64,000 nt of DNA, taken from positions 4,508,082-4,572,081 of the forward strand of contig NZ_CP022187.1 of the NCBI RefSeq assembly GCF_003111645.1, given 5' to 3'. Origin of the DNA: Parazoarcus communis. Its GTDB lineage: Bacteria; Pseudomonadota; Gammaproteobacteria; Burkholderiales; Rhodocyclaceae. The notes below the pieces were generated by a model. The model was not told the origin of the DNA and did no database searches. It was given only the letters and a program-made list of their open reading frames with translations. The stretch's first letter is position 1; each line of letters starts with the position of its first letter. The translations under genes were made by a program, and so were the position numbers. Positions 56,347 through 64,000 of the stretch are shown here, one piece after another.

Positions 56347-56375
56347 TTGCTTCAACGCTCGAAAAACGTTAGAAT
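56347..56375 (+). promoter_or_regulatory. Sigma-70 promoter of carAB
   Basis: TTGCTT (56347-56352), 17 bases, TAGAAT (56370-56375). Transcription would start near 56382, giving a leader of about 105 bases before carA. Confidence 0.65.
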
Positions 56376-56390
56376 TCCGCCGATTTGATG

Positions 56391-56422
56391 GCGGGATTGG
56401 CCAATAGGCTCGTCCCGTTTTT
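56391..56422 (+). terminator. Terminator-like hairpin in the carA leader (possible attenuator)
   Basis: GCGGGA/TCCCGT outer stem and GGCC/GGCT inner stem around AATA, followed by five T (56418-56422). It begins about ten bases after the predicted start of transcription, so part of the transcripts could end here. Control by pyrimidine or arginine supply is conceivable. Confidence 0.45.
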
Positions 56423-56485
56423 CGCATATGGAGTGGCCCGATTCGGGCTCGCTCCGGTCTTTTCGGCTGAATCCAGGAGTTTTTC

Positions 56486-57628
56486 GTGACTGCTTTCCCG
56501 CCCGCCCTTCTTGCGCTTGCCGACGGAACGGTTTTCTACGGCAAGGGTATCGGTGCGGTTGGCAGTACGGTCGGCGAGGTGGTGTTCAATACCTCGATGT
56601 CGGGTTATCAGGAAATTCTGACTGATCCGAGTTACTGCCGCCAGATCGTGACGCTGACCTACCCTCACATTGGCAATACCGGTGTCAACCTCGAGGACGT
56701 CGAGTCTGGTCGAGTGCATGCTGCCGGCCTTGTGATCCGTGATCTTCCCATTCTTCCCTCCAACTTCCGCATGAGTCAGCGTCTCGACGCCTATCTTGCC
56801 GATAGCAACGTGGTTGCGATTGCCGGGCTCGATACCCGCAAGCTGACGCGCGTGCTTCGCGAGAAGGGTGCGCAGGCTGGGTGCATCGTCACCGCCTCCC
56901 CCGGCGAGACCCTGAACCCGGAAGCGGCCATCGCCCAGGCGAACGGATTTCCCGGCCTTGCCGGCATGGATCTGGCAAAGGTCGTCAGTGCCGCGGAAAC
57001 GATCGAGTGGACCGAAGGCGAGTGGGCGCTGGGTAGCGGCTACGTGTCGCAGGCCGATGCGCGCTTCCACGTCGTGGCCTACGATTTTGGCGTCAAGCGC
57101 AACATTCTGCGCATGCTCGCCTCGCGCGGCTGCCGCCTGACGGTGGTGCCCGCACAGACGCCGGCCAAGGATGTGCTCGCGCTCAATCCCGATGGCCTCT
57201 TCCTGTCCAACGGGCCGGGCGACCCGGAGCCCTGCGACTACGCCATCGAAGCCATCCGCGAGATCCTGGCTGCAGGCGTGCCGACCTTCGGCATCTGTCT
57301 GGGGCACCAGCTGCTTGCGCTGGCCTCGGGTGCGAAGACCATGAAGATGAAGTTCGGTCATCACGGCGCGAACCATCCGGTCAAGGACGTCGATACCGGT
57401 CAGGTGCTGATCACCAGTCAGAACCACGGCTTCGCGGTTGACCCGGAAAGCATGCCCGAAACGCTGCGGGTGACGCATGTGTCGCTGTTCGATGGTTCCA
57501 ATCAGGGTATCGCACGTACCGATGTCCCGGCCTTCTCCTTCCAGGGGCACCCTGAAGCGAGCCCGGGGCCGCACGATGTAGGCTACCTCTTCGACCGCTT
57601 CATCAAACTGATCGAAGCCGGCAAGTAA
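56486..57628 (+). CDS. carA: Carbamoyl-phosphate synthase small subunit
   Basis: Glutamine amidotransferase subunit supplying ammonia for carbamoyl phosphate. 380 residues; GTG start with CCAGGAG ahead. N-terminal '[15 protein letters not shown]', then '[20 protein letters not shown]', class-I glutaminase '[20 protein letters not shown]' (catalytic Cys) and '[15 protein letters not shown]' (His, Glu). Serves arginine and pyrimidine synthesis together with carB, 55 bases downstream. Confidence 0.97.
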   Translation: MTAFPPALLALADGTVFYGKGIGAVGSTVGEVVFNTSMSGYQEILTDPSYCRQIVTLTYPHIGNTGVNLEDVESGRVHAAGLVIRDLPILPSNFRMSQRLDAYLADSNVVAIAGLDTRKLTRVLREKGAQAGCIVTASPGETLNPEAAIAQANGFPGLAGMDLAKVVSAAETIEWTEGEWALGSGYVSQADARFHVVAYDFGVKRNILRMLASRGCRLTVVPAQTPAKDVLALNPDGLFLSNGPGDPEPCDYAIEAIREILAAGVPTFGICLGHQLLALASGAKTMKMKFGHHGANHPVKDVDTGQVLITSQNHGFAVDPESMPETLRVTHVSLFDGSNQGIARTDVPAFSFQGHPEASPGPHDVGYLFDRFIKLIEAGK

Positions 57629-57683
57629 TACAGCACTCCCCGGCGGGCGCCGCCCGCCGCCCAAGAATTTCAGAGGCAACGCA

Positions 57684-60907
<3,224 letters not shown>

Positions 60908-60911
<4 letters not shown>

Positions 60912-61384
60912 ACAAGACACCACTGACCATTGCGGGGGCAGAAGCGCTCCGCGCCGAACTCCACCGTCTGAAGACGGTGGAGCGTCCCAATGTCATCGCT
61001 GCGATCGCCGAGGCGCGTTCGCACGGCGACCTGTCCGAGAATGCAGAGTACGACGCAGCCAAGGAGCGCCAGGGGTTTGTCGAAGGGCGCATCATGGAGG
61101 TCGAGGGCAAGCTGTCGAATGCTCAGGTTATCGACCCCAAGCTGCTCGATGCTGACGGGCGTTGTGTTTTTGGCGCCACCGTGACCCTGGAGGACATGGA
61201 TTCCGGCAAGACGATCAGCTATCAGATCGTGGGTGAGGACGAAGCCGACATCAAGCTGAACAAGATTTCGGTAAGTTCCCCGATTGCGCGCGCCCTGATC
61301 GGAAAGTACGCAGGCGATGTTGCGGAAGTTCAGGCTCCGGGCGGTGTTCGTGAGCTTGAAATCATTGAAGTCAGCTATATCTGA
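60908..61384 (+). CDS. greA: Transcription elongation factor GreA
   Basis: Rescues backtracked RNA polymerase by stimulating transcript cleavage. 158 residues. N-terminal coiled coil with the acidic tip '[19 protein letters not shown]' (Asp/Glu at the tip), then the FKBP-like domain '[19 protein letters not shown]' and '[21 protein letters not shown]'. Its ATG overlaps the carB stop (ATGA), a common carB-greA coupling. Confidence 0.97.
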
Positions 61385-61400
61385 CGATCAATGAGTCGCG

Positions 61401-61871
61401 TTGCCGATCATCTCGCCCGTGCTTGTGGTCACCTTGTGGATCGGTGCAATGTGGGTGGTCGGATACATGGTGGCGCCGACGCTGTTCTCGATGCTGCCGG
61501 ATCGCAGGCTGGCGGGGAATGTCGCAGGCCAGTTGTTCACCCTCGTGGCCTGGATTGGCATCGGGTCTGCGGCTTACCTGCTGATGTTCCTGGCCATGCG
61601 TCTGGGTTGGCAGGCCTTTCGCAATGGGCTGTTCTGGCTGGTGCTCGTGCTGCTGTTGTGCACGATTGCGGGGCAGTACGGCATTCAGCCCCTGATGGCT
61701 GAACTCAAGGCCAGTGCATGGCCGCGGGAAGTCATGAACAGCATGATGCGCGACCGGTTCTCGACCTGGCATGGCGTCTCCAGCGTGCTCTACCTGTTGC
61801 AGAGTCTGCTGGGGTATCGCGCTGGTACTGGGTTTGCGGCGTACCCTGCGCTGATGCGCAGGGTCGCGTAG
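61401..61871 (+). CDS. DUF4149 membrane protein, start uncertain
   Basis: 156 residues if begun at a TTG at 61401. Four hydrophobic segments: 'VVTLWIGAMWVVGYMVAPTL', about 45-65, 75-95 and 125-140. The family is unassigned in function. An ATG at 61391 opens another frame ('MSRVADHLA') that would join this one perfectly if one C of the CCC at 61416-61418 were extra, giving a normal N-terminus. Located just after greA, and four bases before the convergent yhbY stop. Confidence 0.75.
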   Translation: MPIISPVLVVTLWIGAMWVVGYMVAPTLFSMLPDRRLAGNVAGQLFTLVAWIGIGSAAYLLMFLAMRLGWQAFRNGLFWLVLVLLLCTIAGQYGIQPLMAELKASAWPREVMNSMMRDRFSTWHGVSSVLYLLQSLLGYRAGTGFAAYPALMRRVA

Positions 61872-61875
61872 CGCA

Positions 61876-62355
61876 TCAGCGTCCGCGGCCTGAGCCGGGC
61901 GTGCCTGCATTGCGCCCACGGGCCGGGGAGGTGCGCGACGCAGTGCGACGCTTCTCGGCTGAGGCTTTGGCCAGCGCTGCACGGCGTGCGGCAGCAGCGA
62001 AGGCTGCAGCGGATTTTGCCGTGGCAGCACCGCCGGCGCGTTTCGCGGCTGCGGGCTGTGCAACCTTCTTTTCTTCTTCCCGGCGCGGGCGCCAGACGAT
62101 CAGAATGTTACCGATGTGCTGGACGGCGGCAGCATCAAGACTGGCGCACAATTCGCCCATCAGCGCGTCACGCTGCTCTCGTTCAGCCCCCTGCACACGA
62201 ACCTTGATCAGTTCATGGGCCTGGAGCGAACGGTCGATTTCGGCAACGACAGTGGGGGTCAGGCCGTTACCGGCGACGGTGACGACAGGACTCAGGTGGT
62301 GCGCACGGGCGCGAAAGTCGCGACGCTGTGCAGGTGTAAGCTCGATCATTGACAT
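61876..62355 (-). CDS. yhbY: YhbY-family RNA-binding protein with long basic tail
   Basis: CRM-domain protein bound to pre-50S ribosomes. 159 residues; ATG at 62355 or two codons later. CRM core (1-95): 'LTPAQRRDFRARAHHLSPVV', 'GNGLTPTVVAEIDRSLQAHELIKVRV' (in two parts) and 'IGNILIVWRP'. E. coli YhbY has about 97 residues; here an extra 60-residue Ala/Lys/Arg tail ('AAAFAAAARRAALAKASAEK', then 'SPARGRNAGTPGSGRGR') is added. Divergent from rlmE with 33 bases between the starts. Confidence 0.9.
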   Translation of the reverse strand: MSMIELTPAQRRDFRARAHHLSPVVTVAGNGLTPTVVAEIDRSLQAHELIKVRVQGAEREQRDALMGELCASLDAAAVQHIGNILIVWRPRREEEKKVAQPAAAKRAGGAATAKSAAAFAAAARRAALAKASAEKRRTASRTSPARGRNAGTPGSGRGR

Positions 62356-62388
62356 TTATTACCTCTGTAGGCCCCGGATTTTACTCTG

Positions 62389-63009
62389 ATGAAGCGAAAC
62401 AAGACCAGCAAAGCGTGGTTGCACGAGCACCTGAACGATCCCTATGTGTTGCGCGCAAACGCCGAAGGCTATCGCGCTCGCGCCGCGTACAAGCTGATGG
62501 AGATCGACGACCGTGACCGCCTGCTCAAGCGTGGCAACGTCGTGGTCGATCTCGGCGTGGCTCCCGGGTCCTGGAGTCAGATCGCGGTGCAGCGCTGCGG
62601 GCCTACCGGTCGCGTGTTTGCACTCGACATCCTGCCAATTGAACATATTCACGGTGTGGACTTCCTGCAAGGCGATTTCACCGAGGACAGCGTGTTGGCA
62701 GAGCTTGAAAAACGCCTTGACGGTGCCCATGTAGACATCGTTCTGTCCGATATGGCGCCGAACCTTTCAGGTGTGGCAACGGTCGACCAGGCGCGTTCGA
62801 TCATGTTGTGCGAATTGGCGCTCGAATTCGCGGTCAATCACCTCAACACCCATGGCCATTTCCTGGTGAAGGTGTTTCAGGGCGAAGGCTTCATGGAGTT
62901 CCGCAAGGAAATGGAGCGGCAGTTTGCTTCCGTCCAGGTTCGCAAACCGAAGGCTTCCAGGGATCGGAGTGCGGAGGTCTATCTGCTCGGGAGCAAGCTG
63001 CGGTCGTGA
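62389..63009 (+). CDS. rlmE: 23S rRNA (uridine(2552)-2'-O)-methyltransferase
   Basis: FtsJ/RrmJ; methylates U2552 in the 50S A-loop. 206 residues. 'SRAxYKL'-type '[15 protein letters not shown]' (catalytic Lys), '[17 protein letters not shown]' (SAM), '[12 protein letters not shown]' (Asp), '[13 protein letters not shown]' (Lys) and '[10 protein letters not shown]' (Glu) give the K-D-K-E tetrad. The usual neighbour of ftsH and yhbY. Confidence 0.96.
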   Translation: MKRNKTSKAWLHEHLNDPYVLRANAEGYRARAAYKLMEIDDRDRLLKRGNVVVDLGVAPGSWSQIAVQRCGPTGRVFALDILPIEHIHGVDFLQGDFTEDSVLAELEKRLDGAHVDIVLSDMAPNLSGVATVDQARSIMLCELALEFAVNHLNTHGHFLVKVFQGEGFMEFRKEMERQFASVQVRKPKASRDRSAEVYLLGSKLRS

Positions 63010-63138
63010 ATTCCGGTTCAGCGCTGTTGCGCACGATTGGATGTTGTGGAAACGCCGCATCCTGACGGTTTGGGATGCAGTACGCGGCGCCTGACGGTCA
63101 GGGGGCGACGATAGCGGGTATCAATGCCGCTCATTGGT

Positions 63139-63167
63139 TTGCTGGCGGGAACGTTCGCCACTAGAAT
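63139..63167 (+). promoter_or_regulatory. Sigma-70 promoter of ftsH
   Basis: TTGCTG (63139-63144), 17 bases, TAGAAT (63162-63167), about 45 bases before the ftsH start. Nearby is the palindrome CCTGACGGTCAGG (63090-63102). Confidence 0.6.
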
Positions 63168-63212
63168 GAGTCCTTAGTGTGCACGCCCATGATGGGCTTT
63201 CGGGGTAAGACG

Positions 63213-64000
63213 TTGAACAATCTCTTCAAGAATCTCGCGATCTGGATGGTTATCGGTGTTGTGCTGATGACTGTGTTCAACCAGTTCAATACGCGGCAGG
63301 CTGCGCCCAACACCATGGAGTATTCCCAGTTCATGGAGGAGGCGAAGTCCGGGCGCATCGCCAAGGCAACCGTGGATGGTCGCATGCTGCGCGCGACGAC
63401 CCAGGAAGGCCGGTCGATCACGGTGTACACACCCGGTGTTCAGGATATCTGGATGGTTTCCGATCTGATGCGCTACGGCGTGGCAGTGACCGCCTCCAAG
63501 CCCGAGGAAGAGCAGTCCTTCCTGTCGAGCATCTTCGTGTCCTGGTTCCCGATGCTGCTTCTGATCGGCGTGTGGATCTTCTTCATGCGCCAGATGCAGG
63601 GTGGCGGAAAAGGCGGTGCCTTTTCCTTCGGTAAGAGCAAGGCGCGGATGCTGGACGAATCAGCCAATTCGATCACCTTTGCCGATGTCGCCGGTTGCGA
63701 CGAGGCCAAGGAGGAAGTCTTCGAACTGGTCGAGTTCCTGCGCGACCCGTCCAAGTTCCAGAAACTCGGTGGCCGTATTCCCAAGGGCGTGCTGATGGTC
63801 GGTTCGCCGGGTACCGGCAGACCTTGCTGGCGAAGGCGATTGCCGGAGAGGCAAAGGTACCGTTCTTCTCGATCTCCGGTTCGGACTTCGTCGAGATGTT
63901 CGTCGGCGTGGGGGCTGCACGTGTCCGTGACATGTTCGAGCAGGCCAAGAAGCACGCACTCGTGCATCATCTTCATCGACGAAATCGATGCGGTCGGCCG
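63213..64000 (+). CDS. ftsH: ATP-dependent zinc metalloprotease FtsH (partial, with indels)
   Basis: Membrane AAA+ protease; the window ends inside the AAA domain. N-terminus from a TTG at 63213 ('[17 protein letters not shown]', first TM); in-frame ATGs at 63189 and 63192 are alternatives. Periplasmic part, second TM ('[20 protein letters not shown]'), then '[20 protein letters not shown]'. The Walker A Lys codon has lost one A at about 63819 (GTGK to 'GTGR'), and an extra base near 63960 returns the frame before '[13 protein letters not shown]'. Sequence error is likely, since the gene is essential in many bacteria. Confidence 0.9.
   Translation, partial: MNNLFKNLAIWMVIGVVLMTVFNQFNTRQAAPNTMEYSQFMEEAKSGRIAKATVDGRMLRATTQEGRSITVYTPGVQDIWMVSDLMRYGVAVTASKPEEEQSFLSSIFVSWFPMLLLIGVWIFFMRQMQGGGKGGAFSFGKSKARMLDESANSITFADVAGCDEAKEEVFELVEFLRDPSKFQKLGGRIPKGVLMVGSPGTGRPCWRRRLPERQRYRSSRSPVRTSSRCSSAWGLHVSVTCSSRPRSTHSCIIFIDEIDAVG

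Noticed and set aside
63184..63197. Palindrome GCCCAT-G-ATGGGC before ftsH as an operator
   Set aside because: Short, overlaps a possible start codon, and could be chance in GC-rich DNA.

Overview
This 64 kb window is GC-rich, densely packed chromosomal DNA of a betaproteobacterium. The gene blocks glyA-nrdR-ribD, gpmA-envC-ctpA-moeB, hemH-hrcA/nadK-recN/fur/bamE-dapB and carA-carB-greA-yhbY-rlmE-ftsH are familiar betaproteobacterial orders. The cytochrome c4, the PPK2-type polyphosphate:AMP phosphotransferase, a TakP-like TRAP transporter and a Calvin-type sugar phosphate cluster point to the Rhodocyclales (Thauera/Azoarcus type). That placement is inference from memory of gene order and protein style, not a database result. 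I see no insertion sequence, integrase, prophage, CRISPR array, rRNA or tRNA. The one RNA gene found is a tmRNA.

Layout: 0-7.7 kb is a minus-strand carbon cluster (inositol-phosphatase-like gene, 83-aa protein, phosphoribulokinase, transketolase, GAPDH, a lipoprotein, phosphoglycerate kinase). 7.8-13.5 kb on plus holds rsmE, a two-domain polyphosphate:AMP phosphotransferase, argA, a PAS-PAS-GGDEF protein and the yggX iron/redox gene. 13.6-16.3 kb on minus is moeA-rpiA-phoU. 16.4-20 kb holds a DUF455 ferritin-like protein, cytochrome c4, engB and hemB, the last behind a structured leader. 20-23.8 kb is bioB-bioC-HAD phosphatase opposite comF and trmL. 23.9-26.9 kb is a minus-strand operon (ArsR regulator, rhodanese, glutaredoxin, secB, SH3 protein, gpsA). 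27-31.8 kb on plus is gpmA-envC-ctpA-HMA-like protein-moeB. 31.8-35.5 kb on minus is histidine phosphatase, glyA, nrdR and ribD. 35.5-39 kb is a TRAP transporter operon for an organic acid, followed by a CPA2 antiporter (39.2-40.9 kb) and the tmRNA (41.2-41.6 kb).

41.7-44.7 kb is mtaD-ompA-ubiG. 45.2-46.5 kb is a eukaryotic-type Ser/Thr kinase fused to a cyclic-nucleotide-binding-like domain, preceded by about 520 bases without a gene. 46.6-53.8 kb holds the holin-like membrane gene, hemH, hrcA, nadK, recN, fur, bamE and dapB. A hybrid sensor kinase (53.8-56.3 kb) separates dapB from carA-carB-greA. The right end carries a DUF4149 membrane gene, yhbY, rlmE and the start of ftsH, which runs off the window.

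The right-hand 5.5 kb contains several single-base indels in genes that should be intact (carB twice, ftsH twice, probably the DUF4149 gene), whereas none was noticed in the first 58 kb. Sequence error there is more likely than real gene decay. The most interesting items are the hemB leader with mutually exclusive hairpins and a His-rich mini-ORF, the phosphoribulokinase/GAPDH cluster without RuBisCO in view, the kinase-cNMP fusion, the tandem-repeat operator in front of the TRAP operon, and a promoter-attenuator arrangement in front of carAB.
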